DNA from: CAYNLG01 sp964397995
Lineage (GTDB): Bacteria > Planctomycetota > Phycisphaerae > FEN-1346
Length of the DNA stretch: 42,675 nucleotides
Direction: 5' to 3'
Assembly: GCA_964397995.1 (NCBI GenBank)
Contig: CAYNLG010000024.1
Coordinates: 1-42,675 of the forward strand
Made by a program: the position numbers and the translations under genes. Positions 16,269 through 24,959 of the stretch are shown in pieces (position 1 is the stretch's first letter; each line of letters opens with the position of its first letter). Under the pieces are notes generated by a model. It saw only the letters and a program-made list of their open reading frames with translations, did no database searches and had not been told where the DNA came from.

Positions 16269-16346
16269 TGGTCGGGGTGACTGGATTTGAACCAGCGACC
16301 TCTGCGTCCCGAACGCAGCGCTCTAGCCAAACTGAGCTACACCCCG
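16269..16346 (-). tRNA. tRNA-Pro (anticodon CGG)
   Basis: On the minus strand CGGGGTG at the 5' end pairs over 7 bp with CACCCCG at the 3' end, then discriminator A and an encoded CCA (16269-16271). The D arm contains GCTCAGTTTGGCTAGAGC. The anticodon stem CTGCG/CGCAG encloses TTCGGGA, giving anticodon CGG. The T arm is GCTGG-TTCAAAT-CCAGT. C1-G72 with A73 is the bacterial proline identity. It reads CCG codons, which are abundant in this DNA. Confidence 0.97.
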
Positions 16347-16562
16347 ACGCGGGCAGGCAGACAAAGGATTTTAGCGGTGGTCCCGGCGAATGCAAGTCCT
16401 AATCGGCCCTGCTCAACCTTCTGGCTGGCTATGGGTGAGCAGTAGGAACACCATCGGCCGGTGGCAGCTCATCAGCCTCGCCGCCACCCGGTTCAGGGGC
16501 TCAGGCCACGCCCACGCAGGGAGCTTGACAGGCCGCGCGGGCCGTGGCACTGTGAGCGCACG

Positions 16563-18872
16563 ATGGAACGGGCACGCACGCTGCTCCTGGTGTCGGCGGT
16601 CCTGATCGGGTCGCCGCTCTATGCGCACGACTGGCCCCAGTGGCGGGGACCCGACCGCGACGGCGTGGTCAAGGACGGCCCGCCGCTCGGCAGAGAATGG
16701 GGCCCCGAGGGGCCGACGCTCGTCTGGGAAGCGCCGCTCCCGCACGGCGAGTGGGGGGACGACGGCTTCGGCAGCCCGGTCGTCGCAAGCGGCCGCGTCC
16801 ACCAGTTGGTGACCTGGACGGTCTTCGGGCCCACCACGACGCGGACGCTGACCGCATCGCGCTGGCAGCGCATGGGCCTCTATGACCCCGCGGTCCCGGC
16901 GCAGCTGCGAGAGAAGGTCGAAGTGGCCCGCCTGTCCCCGGAGCGAGCGGCCGTCAGGAGGTCCGCGCTGGACGAGTGGCTCGCCGGGTGGCTGGAGAAG
17001 CACCTCTCCGAGGCGGAGCGGGAGCGGTTCGGCGAGTATGCCGAGCAGCGGCTCCGGCAGGGCGCCACAGCGGCTTCGGTGGAACTCCTCGCGAAGCTCG
17101 AACCCGTCGTGGACAAGCCTTTTGCCGACACGGCGGCGCTCGAGGCGTGGCTGGCGGCCCAGGGGATCACCGGGGACGAAGCCGGTCGTGTCCGCGAGGC
17201 CGCGCCGGCCCGCAAGCCGGTCCCCACGGACACGGTGGTGACGTTCGATGCGGTCACGGGCCGGGAGCTTTGGCGGGCCGACTTCCCGGGCGGGCTCCAG
17301 TGGTTCGGCACGTCGGGGACGCCCTGTGTGAAGGAGGGGCGGCTCTACGTGACCGGGACGGCCGCCGCGTACTGCCTGGACGCGGCCACGGGCGCGACCG
17401 TGTGGCGGACGCCCGGGCCTGAGTTCCGGTCGAACAGCTCACCGGCCGTGGAGGACGGCGTGATGGTGTTCGCGGCGGGAGGCATCCGCGGCCTCGCCGC
17501 GGCCACGGGCAAGCCGCTGTGGGTGGTGTCTCCTGACGCACAGCCGGATACCGGGTCGTGCGGCTACAAGTCCAGCTGCTCGGCGGCCGTGCGGCGGGTC
17601 GATGGCACGGCGCGCGCCGTGTTTCCCCATCACCGCAGGTTGCTTTCCATCGAGATAAAGACCGGGCGGGTTGTGTGGGAGCTGAGGGCCAACTATGCCA
17701 TGACGACGCCGGCGCTGTGGCGGGACGTCATGGTTTGCCAGGGGGGCATCTACGGGTGCGGCTATGGCCTGACGGCGTATCGCCTCACGCAGGGCAGGCC
17801 CGAGCTCCTGGCAAGGTCCGGACCCGCCGCCCGAGGGCGGGGGGCCAGCGCGGTCCTGCTGCCGGGACGCGCCCTGGCCGTCGGTCGAGAGGCGACCGTC
17901 TGCATGGCCGTCCCCAGCGGCGAGATCGTGTTCGAGAGCCCTGAACTCCGCGGCAACCTGTACAGCTCGCCCATCGCCGCGGACGGCAAACTGTTGATGG
18001 TCGGCCGCAATACGCTGAAGCTCTTCGACGTATCCCACGATGAGCTGTGTGAGCTGGCGAGCGCGGAGGTGGGGTTGATGAAGCTCGCGTCCCTGGCCCT
18101 GGCCGACGGGCTCCTCTACGCCCGCGCGAAGGGGAGCATCAAGTGCTTCGACCTTCGCGTCCCGGGCGCGACCGAACTCGAAGCGATCCACGCCTGGAAG
18201 CGCGAGCGGGCGAAGGAACTGTGCGGGACGCTGGATGGCGATGACCGCCGGGCCGCGGTGGATGCGGCGCGCCGGCTGGCCCGGCTTGGACCTGTGGGCG
18301 AGCCCATCTTTGCGCGGAGGGTGCAATCGGCCGCGGCCGCCGGGGATGCGAAACGGCTGGCCGTCCTGCTGAAGGGCGCCGTCGGGGCCTGCCGTACGGT
18401 CCGATCCCAGCTCGCGGAGCCGCTTCGGGGGGCGCTGCGGGGCGGGGACGAGGCGATGGTGATCTGTGCGGTCGAGCACTGGCAGTCGGTGGGCTTCCCG
18501 CCATCCGAGGCCAAGGAACTGCTCCTCGGCGTGCTGCGCGGTCCGGTCACAGGGGCATGGAAGCGTGCCGCTGAGCAACTCGTCGCGATGGACGCCGGCA
18601 ACGTGGGCGAGGTCTTAAGGACGCTTTGCACCGTCATCGGGAGCGACAAGCCGGCCCTGCGCCAGGAGGCGGCACTGCGGGTCGCGGACGTCGTCGCCCA
18701 CGGCAAGGACGAGGCCGTGCGGGACCGCGCGGCCGCCGCATCTGTGTCCGTCCTCGAAGCCATGCTGCTCTCGGGGCATCGCACCGACGAGGCCCGGGCC
18801 GCCTTGCTCCAATTGGAGCCCATGCCGAAGGAGCCTGGCCTCGGGGCCGAGGCGCCCGGGTTGGACTTCTAG
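16563..18872 (+). CDS. Secreted quinoprotein-like beta-propeller with helical C-terminal region
   Basis: A 769-aa protein with a signal peptide (ARTLLLVSAVLIGSPLYA) and a mature start HDWPQWRGPDRDG, the hallmark of BamB/PQQ-like propellers common in Planctomycetes and Verrucomicrobia. Blades occur around residues 40-90 and 220-540 (e.g. DTVVTFDAVTGRELWRAD, YCLDAATGATVWR, LAAATGKPLWV, GRVVWELRANY). An inserted helical segment (about 110-215) separates the first blade from the rest. Residues about 550-760 are Ala/Leu/Arg-rich helices resembling HEAT-type repeats. No PQQ-dehydrogenase active-site Cys pair is recognised, so catalysis is unlikely; it probably serves as a scaffold or binding propeller. 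The 216-base upstream gap holds only a perfect TTGACA (16525-16530) with a poor -10. Confidence 0.82.
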   Translation: MERARTLLLVSAVLIGSPLYAHDWPQWRGPDRDGVVKDGPPLGREWGPEGPTLVWEAPLPHGEWGDDGFGSPVVASGRVHQLVTWTVFGPTTTRTLTASRWQRMGLYDPAVPAQLREKVEVARLSPERAAVRRSALDEWLAGWLEKHLSEAERERFGEYAEQRLRQGATAASVELLAKLEPVVDKPFADTAALEAWLAAQGITGDEAGRVREAAPARKPVPTDTVVTFDAVTGRELWRADFPGGLQWFGTSGTPCVKEGRLYVTGTAAAYCLDAATGATVWRTPGPEFRSNSSPAVEDGVMVFAAGGIRGLAAATGKPLWVVSPDAQPDTGSCGYKSSCSAAVRRVDGTARAVFPHHRRLLSIEIKTGRVVWELRANYAMTTPALWRDVMVCQGGIYGCGYGLTAYRLTQGRPELLARSGPAARGRGASAVLLPGRALAVGREATVCMAVPSGEIVFESPELRGNLYSSPIAADGKLLMVGRNTLKLFDVSHDELCELASAEVGLMKLASLALADGLLYARAKGSIKCFDLRVPGATELEAIHAWKRERAKELCGTLDGDDRRAAVDAARRLARLGPVGEPIFARRVQSAAAAGDAKRLAVLLKGAVGACRTVRSQLAEPLRGALRGGDEAMVICAVEHWQSVGFPPSEAKELLLGVLRGPVTGAWKRAAEQLVAMDAGNVGEVLRTLCTVIGSDKPALRQEAALRVADVVAHGKDEAVRDRAAAASVSVLEAMLLSGHRTDEARAALLQLEPMPKEPGLGAEAPGLDF

Positions 18873-19240
18873 GACCCCCACAGGAGGCCTTTCGCCGGGC
18901 GCCGGTGTGACCGGACGTTCCCGTGGACCTGGTCCTGCCACGCCGACCAGCACGCTAGGTCGGCGTCAATCCGACCGAAGCCGGCCTCTTCGTAGATGCG
19001 GATGGCCGTCGGGTTCTCCGCCCCAAGGTACAGGCCCCCACCAATCTTCCGGCGGTGGTACGCGACCAGTTCGTGGATGACCGCCCGCGCGAAGCCCCGG
19101 CCCCGGAAGGCTTCGTGGGTGCCGACCGTATCGACGCGGCTGGCCGCACCGGCCTCTGGCCATCGGGGCGCACTCAACGCATTGCGCACGCCCGGGCCGC
19201 CGCATGCCCGAGAGGGCCGCTGACGCGGGCGGCAAGTCAT
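18869..19240 (-). pseudogene. Truncated GNAT acetyltransferase fragment
   Basis: The minus-strand frame encodes the C-terminal half of a GNAT fold: RVDTVGTHEAFRGRGFARAVI (motif A, acetyl-CoA loop RGRGFA), then LYLGAENPTAIRIYEEAGFGRI (motif B). Only the part from about 19150 downward resembles the family. The residues before it are Arg/Pro/Gly noise, and no continuation was found in the other minus frames up to the sulfatase promoter. Intact GNATs are 150 residues or more, often about 280 with two domains, so this is a remnant. It overlaps the last bases of the propeller gene. The remaining 18.9-19.36 kb DNA shows nothing else apart from the candidate promoter at 19290. Confidence 0.6.
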
Positions 19241-19289
19241 TCCACGCGGACACGTCTACTCGGTCGCGGCAGCCGCGGGTCGAAAGCCT

Positions 19290-19317
19290 TTGCCCGCCGG
19301 CCGTGAGCCGCTATGCT
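19290..19317 (+). promoter_or_regulatory. Candidate promoter for the sulfatase
   Basis: TTGCCC (19290-19295), a 16-base spacer and TATGCT (19312-19317) lie 40 bases ahead of the preferred ATG at 19358. If used, the ATG at 19313 would lie inside the -10 and could not be translated. Confidence 0.35.
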
Positions 19318-19357
19318 GGCCGCGGCGCGGCACCGGCTGCGTCACCGAGACCGGCCC

Positions 19358-20818
19358 ATGGCGGAGAACGGCGTGGCCGACCGACCCAACGTCATCCTCC
19401 TGATGTGCGACGACCTCGGTTACGGGGATGTCGGCTTTAGCGGCAACACGGTCATCCGCACGCCGCACCTTGACGCCCTGGCCGCCCAGGGCCTCCGGTT
19501 CACGCGGTTCTACGCAGGCGGGCCGGTGTGCTCGCCGACGCGGGGCACGTGCCTCACGGGCCGCCATTACAGCCGCTACGGCGTCACGCACGCCAACCAG
19601 GGGTGCCTGCCGACCCAGGAGGTCACGCTGGCCGAGGTCTGCCGCGGGGCCGGCTACCGGACCGGCCACTTCGGCAAGTGGCACCTCGGGACGGTGACCC
19701 ATTCCGAGCGTGACGGCAACCGCGGCGGTCCGGGCCACTTCGAGGAGTACTCACCGCCCTGGCTCCACGGCTTCGAGGTCTGCTTCTCGACCGAGGCCAA
19801 GGTGCCGACGTGGGACCCCATGCGGACGCCCGACGAACGCCGCCCGAACGGCCGCCTCCGCTGGGGCACGCCCGGTGCGGCGTTCGGCACGGCCTACTGG
19901 AACGCGGACGGCGAGCGTGTGACGGAGAACCTGGCGGGGGACGACTCGCGCGTCATCGTCGACCGGGCCGAGCCGTTCATCCGCGAGAGCGTCGCCGCCG
20001 GGGACCCGTTCCTGGCGGTCGTCTGGTTCCACGCGCCGCACACGCCGGTCGTCGCGGGGCCGGAGCACCGGGCGCTCTATGCGGACCGATGCGAGGACGA
20101 GCAGCACTACTACGGCTGCATCACGGCCATGGACGAGCAGGTCGGGCGAATCGCGCGGGTGCTGGAGGAACTGGGCGTGGCCGACCGGACGGCCGTCTGG
20201 TTCTGTTCTGACAACGGGCCGGAGGGCAGCCAGGACCTGAGCCGCAACGGGCGCAGCCGGGGTGTGACCGGCGGCCTGCGCGGCCGGAAGCGGAGCCTCT
20301 TCGACGGCGGCATCGGCGTCCCCGCCTTCGTTCGCTGGCCGGGCGTCGTCCCAGCCGGGGCGGTAACAGGCGTACCGTGCAGTACCCTCGACTACATGCC
20401 CACCGTGGCCGAGCGCCTGGGGTTTACGATGCCGGACGCGCGGCCGATCGACGGCGTGAACCTGATGCCGCTCCTTCGGGGCGAGACCGACGCGCGGCCC
20501 AAGCCGATCCCGTACCGGTTCCTCGACCGGGAGGCGAAGATGTTCGGGTCTCCGACATTCGCCTGGATGGACGGGCGGTGGAAGTTTCTCACGAACCTCT
20601 CCGACGACGGCCGCGAGGACCTGCTCTTCGACATGCGGGCCGACCGCGGCGAGACGGCCAACCGCGCGGCCGACCACCCCGACCGCGTGGCCGCGTTCCG
20701 CGTGCAGGTGGCCGCCTTCATGGCCTCCTGCCGCCGCAGCCACCACGGGGGCGACTACGCCGAGCCGTACGAGCCGGTGAACGCGTTCCAGGACCTGACG
20801 GGCCGGTGGCCGGGGTGA
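19358..20818 (+). CDS. Type I sulfatase (arylsulfatase family)
   Basis: A 486-aa alkaline-phosphatase-superfamily sulfatase. The activating motif is VCSPTRGTCLTGR with Cys58, the residue converted to formylglycine (C-x-P-x-R). Metal-binding blocks are NVILLMCDDLGYGD at the start, GHFGKWHLG, and WFCSDNGPEG. It hydrolyses sulfate esters, probably of a polysaccharide. No signal peptide is seen: from 19358 the protein starts MAENGVADRPNVILL, and the ATG at 19313 adds only Arg-rich residues, so the enzyme appears cytoplasmic. The start at 19358 is chosen from family alignment and promoter position; neither ATG has a strong SD. The fucosidase gene follows after 41 bases, suggesting joint breakdown of sulfated fucose-containing oligosaccharides. 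No maturation enzyme is adjacent. Confidence 0.93.
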   Translation: MAENGVADRPNVILLMCDDLGYGDVGFSGNTVIRTPHLDALAAQGLRFTRFYAGGPVCSPTRGTCLTGRHYSRYGVTHANQGCLPTQEVTLAEVCRGAGYRTGHFGKWHLGTVTHSERDGNRGGPGHFEEYSPPWLHGFEVCFSTEAKVPTWDPMRTPDERRPNGRLRWGTPGAAFGTAYWNADGERVTENLAGDDSRVIVDRAEPFIRESVAAGDPFLAVVWFHAPHTPVVAGPEHRALYADRCEDEQHYYGCITAMDEQVGRIARVLEELGVADRTAVWFCSDNGPEGSQDLSRNGRSRGVTGGLRGRKRSLFDGGIGVPAFVRWPGVVPAGAVTGVPCSTLDYMPTVAERLGFTMPDARPIDGVNLMPLLRGETDARPKPIPYRFLDREAKMFGSPTFAWMDGRWKFLTNLSDDGREDLLFDMRADRGETANRAADHPDRVAAFRVQVAAFMASCRRSHHGGDYAEPYEPVNAFQDLTGRWPG

Positions 20819-20824
20819 GCCCGG

Positions 20825-20853
20825 TTGCCGCGCTCGTTCGCGACCGCTAGGAT
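20825..20853 (+). promoter_or_regulatory. Possible promoter ahead of the fucosidase gene
   Basis: TTGCCG (20825-20830), 17 bases, then TAGGAT (20848-20853). It would start transcription at about the A of the ATG (20860). The same bases provide AGGA 7 nt before the ATG, so this may simply be the ribosome binding site. Confidence 0.28.
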
Positions 20854-20859
20854 GCGGCC

Positions 20860-21866
20860 ATGGAACGACGCGAAACCGACGCCATCGAGGCCGCCAAGGC
20901 CCATCGCCCGGACGCCCGGGACGACCCGCGCCTCGCCTGGTTTCGCGCGGCCCGTTTTGGCGCGTTCATCCACTGGGGCCTCTACGCCCTTCCGGACCGC
21001 TGGACGGACCGCCCCGCCCACGCCGACGGCCACTGGACCCAGGAATGGGCCATGGAGGTCCGCCGCGTACCGGTTCGCGAGTACGAGCGCCTGGCGGTCG
21101 ACTTCCGGGCGCTCGGTTCGACCCCGACGCGTGGGCCGAGACGTTTGCGGCCGCCGGCCAGCGGTACGTCGTCCTGACCGCGATGCACCACGACGGCTTC
21201 TGCCTGTTCGACTCGGCCGAGACGGACTTCAACGTGGTCGGCGCCACGCCGCTCGGACGCGACGTCGTGGCCGAGGTCGCCGACGCCTGCCGCCGCCGGG
21301 ACCTGCGCTTCGGCGTCTACTACTCGCAGACCCAGGACTGGCACCATCCCGACGGGCACGGGAACGATTGGGACTTTGACCCGGTCGCCAAGGACTTCGA
21401 CCGGTACGTCGAGACGTACGTGAAGCCCCAGGTGCGCGAACTGCTGACCGGCTACGGGCCGCTCGCGATCATGTGGTTTGACACGCCGATGGTCATGCGG
21501 CTGGCGCAGAGCCGCGCGCTGCTGGACCTTGTGCACGAGATTCAGCCGGAGTGCCTGGTGTGCGGACGCGTGGGGCACGGCCTGGGCGACTATGCGACAA
21601 CGCGGGACAACCAGTACCTCAAGGGCCGGCCGGCGATGGACTGGGAATGCCCGGCCACGATGAACGACACGTGGGGCTACCGGGCGTCGGACACGAACTG
21701 GAAGCCGGTCGAAGCGCTGCTGGCAAACCTGCGCGATGTGAACGCCAAGGGGGGCAACCTGCTGCTGAATGTCGGCCCGGACGGGGACGGCGCGATTCCG
21801 CCGCCCGCCGTGGGGCGGCTGCGCGAGATGGGCCAGCGGCTCCGGGACCAGCGCCGCAGCGCATAG
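20860..21866 (+). pseudogene. Alpha-L-fucosidase (GH29) interrupted by a one-base frameshift
   Basis: The first frame (from 20860) reads LAWFRAARFGAFIHWGLYALP ... YEGYERLAVDF-like GH29 sequence up to DFRA. The second frame (to 21866) continues ARFDPDAWAETFAAAGQRYVVLTAMHHDGF, IMWFDTP (region of the catalytic nucleophile Asp), RPAMDWECPATMNDTWGY and GGNLLLNVGPDGDG. Adding one base near 21110 (after CGGGC) restores FRA-A-RFDPDAW and one continuous protein of about 335 aa. GH29 enzymes release alpha-L-fucose. Neither frame alone gives an active enzyme. The break may be a genuine recent mutation or an assembly error; no slippery heptamer is present. No signal peptide. It follows the sulfatase by 41 bases. 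Confidence 0.85.
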
Positions 21867-21869
21867 GAG

Positions 21870-21895
21870 GGGCTCCGGCAAGCCTGCCGAAGCCC
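21870..21895. terminator. Bidirectional hairpin between convergent genes
   Basis: GGGCTCCGGC (21870-21879) pairs with GCCGAAGCCC (21886-21895) with a single C-A mismatch and a 6-base loop. It sits just after the fucosidase stop and before the stop of the convergent lyase gene. The T tract on the plus side is short (TTGCCCTAT). Confidence 0.5.
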
Positions 21896-21928
21896 TTGCC
21901 CTATCACCGGTTCATGTGCCGTGGCGGG

Positions 21929-23689
21929 TTACTGCTTCCACGCCTTCACGGCCTTCATCGCCTTCTCCGTCGGGCCGGTCCACGGGCCGGACGTCTGACC
22001 GAGCACCAGGTGGCCGTCCTTCAGCGTCACGGTCTGCTTGCCGATGACGACCGCGTCGCCCTGGGCCTTCGGCGTCGGGGCCGTGCCCTTGGTAAAGAAC
22101 TTAAAGTGGTACGTGGTGCCGCCTGCTTCGACGGTGGGCCCTTTGCCCGCCCCGGGGCCGGTCATGACGAGCATGCCCTCGGCGCCGCTGTGGGGCGTCC
22201 AGTCGACGGCCAGGCAGGTGCTGTCGCTGGTGGCCACGCTCGCGCACCCGTCCTGCATCACCTCGAAGTGGGTGATGTCGCCCTTCATCGCGCCCCAGGT
22301 CTCGTCTTTGCCATAGGCGGTGATCCAGAGCGGGCCGATCTCCTTGTCCTTCGTGTGGCCGCGCGGCCGCTTGCCCAGGACCGTGATGACGATGTCCTCG
22401 GCGTCCTCCCACTCGTTGCGGAACAAGCAGTAGCTGAACTTGTGGTCGACGCTGGCACGCGGGATGCAGTGGGCCGGGTTCACCGGCTCCAGGCCGAACG
22501 GCCAGTGGACGAAGGCCATCACCGACTGGTGCGGGTACGGGCCGATGGTGTCGTACGGCACGCCGAGCTTCAGGTCGTGCTGCTTGAAGAAGGTGTCGTA
22601 GAACCAGCGCCACGCGGCCGCCTGGGGCGGGGTGGCCACGGCGAAGCCAGTCCCGAAGTACCCGCCGCCACTCAGGCCGTCGCGGTCCCAGACGTTGTGG
22701 GGATAGCCGTCGCGGCTGTGGAAGTGGGGCTTGCCGTCTTTGACGACCGTGCCGAGCATCCAGCGGAGGCTGGTCCACTGGGCGTTGGGGCGCGGCGTAA
22801 TAAAGTCTTTGCCGCGCACGTTCCGCCAGGCGTCGAGGGCCTGGAGGAAGATGATGTGGCTGGACATGCTGCCGGTGCCGTCGCCCTCGGTGAAGTAGCC
22901 GCCATCGCCGAAGCCCTCGGTCAGGTTGCGGATCATGGACTTCTGGCTGACCTCGAGCAGGGGCTCGAGCTTGCTCTGGTCGAGGCCGGGATCGCCGAGG
23001 ACGGCGAGCAGGGCCATCGCCCCGCCGCCCACCTGCATGCCCCAGTGGTTGCTGCGCGGGCTGTGCCGGCTGCCGCGCACCAGCTCCGGCAGCGACATGT
23101 TGTTGCCCTCGTTGTAGTTGGCGATGGCCTTGCCGATCTTCAGGCGATAGTCCTCGTCCCATCCGTCGTAGCAGAGGTCATAACCGACGGCGTACCAACC
23201 CAGCGACGGTCCCGCGCGCAGGGCGCCGCTCGGGTTCTTGAACGAGTACCGCTTGTCGGAGCCGCGGTGGCCGGCGAGCGCGGCGTCCATGGCCTTGCGG
23301 CCCAAGTCGGCGTACGCCGTGTCGCCGGTGATCTGGTACAGGAACCCGTATCCCGCGACGTGGCTGATCGTGAAGACCCCGCCGGGGGCGAGCGGGCTGG
23401 CGAACCCGTTGCCGTTGCCCGGTCCGGCCCCCATGTCCTTGGGCATGGTCTTGCCGTCCCCGCCGTTGAGGATCGCCCGCAGGCGGGTAAGCATGGCCTC
23501 GCCCTCGGGCGTCTCGGCCCGGGCCTTCAGCATCGGCAAGTCGCTCTCACGGAAGAGCAGCCGCGGGTGCTCGCCGGGCCCAGGCGGCACGTGGCCCTCG
23601 ATGGCCTTCGGCCAAGGCTCCTTGGCCCAAGCGGGTGCGGCCAAGACGGCCCAAGCGAGTGCGGCACAGACGAACCAGCGGCGTGTCAT
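21929..23689 (-). CDS. Secreted heparinase II/III- or alginate-lyase-like protein
   Basis: A 586-aa protein with a clean signal peptide (MTRRWFVCAALAWAVLAAPAWA, cleavage before KEPW). EHPRLLFRESDLPMLKARAETPEGEAM near residues 35-65 is the entry of the alpha/alpha-toroid found in heparinase II/III and alginate-lyase families. Further blocks are GWYAVGYDLCYDGWDEDYR, RSNHWGMQVGGGAMALLAVLGDPG and GDGGYFTEGDGTGSMSSH, an N-H-W/Y-H style active-site neighbourhood. The C-terminal 200 residues are beta-rich with the WEDAEDIVITVLG strand pattern of the heparinase II/III sandwich. AAGGAG precedes the ATG. The substrate, probably a uronate-containing polysaccharide, is not known. Just upstream, a decayed GspE fragment reads in frame into this gene. 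It is convergent with the fucosidase and shares its terminator. Confidence 0.85.
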   Translation of the reverse strand: MTRRWFVCAALAWAVLAAPAWAKEPWPKAIEGHVPPGPGEHPRLLFRESDLPMLKARAETPEGEAMLTRLRAILNGGDGKTMPKDMGAGPGNGNGFASPLAPGGVFTISHVAGYGFLYQITGDTAYADLGRKAMDAALAGHRGSDKRYSFKNPSGALRAGPSLGWYAVGYDLCYDGWDEDYRLKIGKAIANYNEGNNMSLPELVRGSRHSPRSNHWGMQVGGGAMALLAVLGDPGLDQSKLEPLLEVSQKSMIRNLTEGFGDGGYFTEGDGTGSMSSHIIFLQALDAWRNVRGKDFITPRPNAQWTSLRWMLGTVVKDGKPHFHSRDGYPHNVWDRDGLSGGGYFGTGFAVATPPQAAAWRWFYDTFFKQHDLKLGVPYDTIGPYPHQSVMAFVHWPFGLEPVNPAHCIPRASVDHKFSYCLFRNEWEDAEDIVITVLGKRPRGHTKDKEIGPLWITAYGKDETWGAMKGDITHFEVMQDGCASVATSDSTCLAVDWTPHSGAEGMLVMTGPGAGKGPTVEAGGTTYHFKFFTKGTAPTPKAQGDAVVIGKQTVTLKDGHLVLGQTSGPWTGPTEKAMKAVKAWKQ

Positions 23690-23810
23690 GAGTCGTCTCC
23701 TTCCCCCGGAGGCCGACATCGGCGCTCCGCTCCCTTGTGGAAACCCCCTCAAAAGCCCGACCGGTCGCACATTTCCCGGCCGGGCACCATGATAGGGCAG
23801 GGCCGTCCTG

Positions 23811-24345
23811 CCCGGTACCAGGCCGCCCGCGCGGCTGAGTTCGGCAAGGCTGGTAACCCCCTCGGCGGCCCGTTCCAAGGCCCGGTCGATGAGACACGCG
23901 TGGTCCTCCTTCTCCGCAAGATGCCGCCTCACGGTCCGTTCGTCCGGCTTCTCCATCAGCAGAGCCCGGTCTTCCTCATCCAGGGCCCAGACCTCGAAGG
24001 GGCCGGTCCGGCCGCGGTACCCGGTGCACCGGCACGCATCGCAGCCCTTGGCGTGCCACGTCACGTCCGGCACGTCCGCCCCCAGGCTGCGGAGCCAACG
24101 GGCTGCGTCTTCCGTAGGCCAGCCTTGGCGGCGGCAGTCCGCGCAGAGCGGCCGGACCAGGCGCTGGGCGACCGCCACCTTCAGCGTCGAGGCGATCTCG
24201 TGGAATGCCAGGCTGGCGTTGTGCAGGACGGTAACGGTGCCAGCGGCGTCGCGGCTGTGAAGCGTGCTCATCAGCGGCCGCCCGTCAGGGCCGCGTCCAT
24301 TGCCACCCGCGCCGAGGCCGCATCGCGCACCTCGCCGACCAGAGG
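23811..24345 (-). pseudogene. Decayed GspE/PilB-like ATPase, C-terminal remnant
   Basis: On the minus strand LVGEVRDAASARVAMDAALTGG (24345-24275, one frame) continues after a missing base as LMSTLHSRDAAGTVTVLHN, LKVAVAQRLVRPLCADC, GCDACRCTGYRGRTGPFEVWALDEEDRALL and EGVTSLAELSRAGGLVPG (a second frame). This is the Walker-B/His box, the four-Cys insert and the C-terminal helices of a GspE homologue, clearly diverged from the gspE at the window start. Walker A and the N-terminal domains are gone. No stop follows: the frame runs through about 40 codons straight into the signal peptide of the lyase gene. It is a pseudogene by truncation plus frameshift. Confidence 0.75.
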
Positions 24346-24530
24346 TGCGCGTCGGCCGGCACCCAGAGCGTCTGCACGCGCCCGTCGAGGGCGACGAGCA
24401 GGTTCTCGTCGCGCAGCTCCGGGCGTGGGCCGAGGCGCGGGGCCTCGAGGCCCGGATTGCGCACGACGGCATGGAAGTCGTCCTCCGCTGACCGCCTGCA
24501 TGTCCCCCTGGCCACAATCTGCCGCCCCCG

Positions 24531-24560
24531 TTGTGCGGCGCGCCGGCCGCCCGATAGTAT
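24531..24560 (+). promoter_or_regulatory. Candidate promoter of the ion-homeostasis operon
   Basis: TTGTGC (24531-24536), 18 bases, then TAGTAT (24555-24560), 69 bases before the ATG at 24630. The rest of 24346-24629 shows no recognisable gene; a minus-strand open stretch (about 24345-24490) is not identifiable. Confidence 0.4.
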
Positions 24561-24629
24561 GAGGAGAGGCGGCCGGCGCGCAGGCTGGCCGCGAACGCCT
24601 TGAGCACGTCGAGGAAGGGGGAGGCAAGC

Positions 24630-24935
24630 ATGGCCGAGAAAGGCCCCTGGTACCAGGTACAGTCGCCCGAGATCGGCGGCGCGTTCCGCGGCTTCTACGC
24701 AGCCTGCAACGAGAAGGGCGTCCTGGACACGAAGACGAGGGAACTGCTCCAGGCCGCGCTCGCGTGCGCGTTCCGGTGCTCGCACTGCACGAAGACCCAC
24801 ATCAAGCAGGCCCTGGAGGTCGGCTGCACGAAGGAGGAGGTCGCCGAAGCGCTTCTGATCACCGCCGTCGAAGGCGCCGGCACCCAGCTCAACTGGATCC
24901 GGGACGACTTCGAGGACCTGTTGGGCGGCGACTGA
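24630..24935 (+). CDS. AhpD/carboxymuconolactone decarboxylase-like protein
   Basis: A 101-aa all-helical CMD-family protein. The C-x2-C-x3-H signature of the AhpD-type redox site is present as CSHCTKTH (about residues 52-59). The flanking LLQAALACAFRC and VGCTKEEVAEALLITAVEGAG are typical. AhpD-type members act as thiol reductants for peroxiredoxins, while classical CMD enzymes lack the Cys pair, so a thiol-redox or peroxidase role is favoured. The start at 24630 follows AAGGGGGAGG; an in-frame ATG at 24600 is less likely. It is the first gene of a four-gene plus-strand operon, with 24 bases to the antiporter. No partner AhpC is visible. Confidence 0.88.
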   Translation: MAEKGPWYQVQSPEIGGAFRGFYAACNEKGVLDTKTRELLQAALACAFRCSHCTKTHIKQALEVGCTKEEVAEALLITAVEGAGTQLNWIRDDFEDLLGGD

Positions 24936-24959
24936 GCACAGCGACAGGGGGCCCTCACG

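Noticed and set aside
16545..16559. Sigma54-like element (TGGCAC-N5-GCGC) before the propeller gene
   Set aside because: Only the -24 half matches, the -12 lacks TT, and the transcription start would fall inside the coding sequence. The nearby TTGACA (16525) has no good -10.
20848..20862. Leaderless fucosidase transcript
   Set aside because: TAGGAT would put the start at the ATG, but the same bases give an AGGA ribosome binding site at proper spacing; cannot be separated by eye.
21045..21177. Programmed frameshift in the fucosidase
   Set aside because: No slippery heptamer or downstream structure at the shift; a single missing base explains the two frames better.
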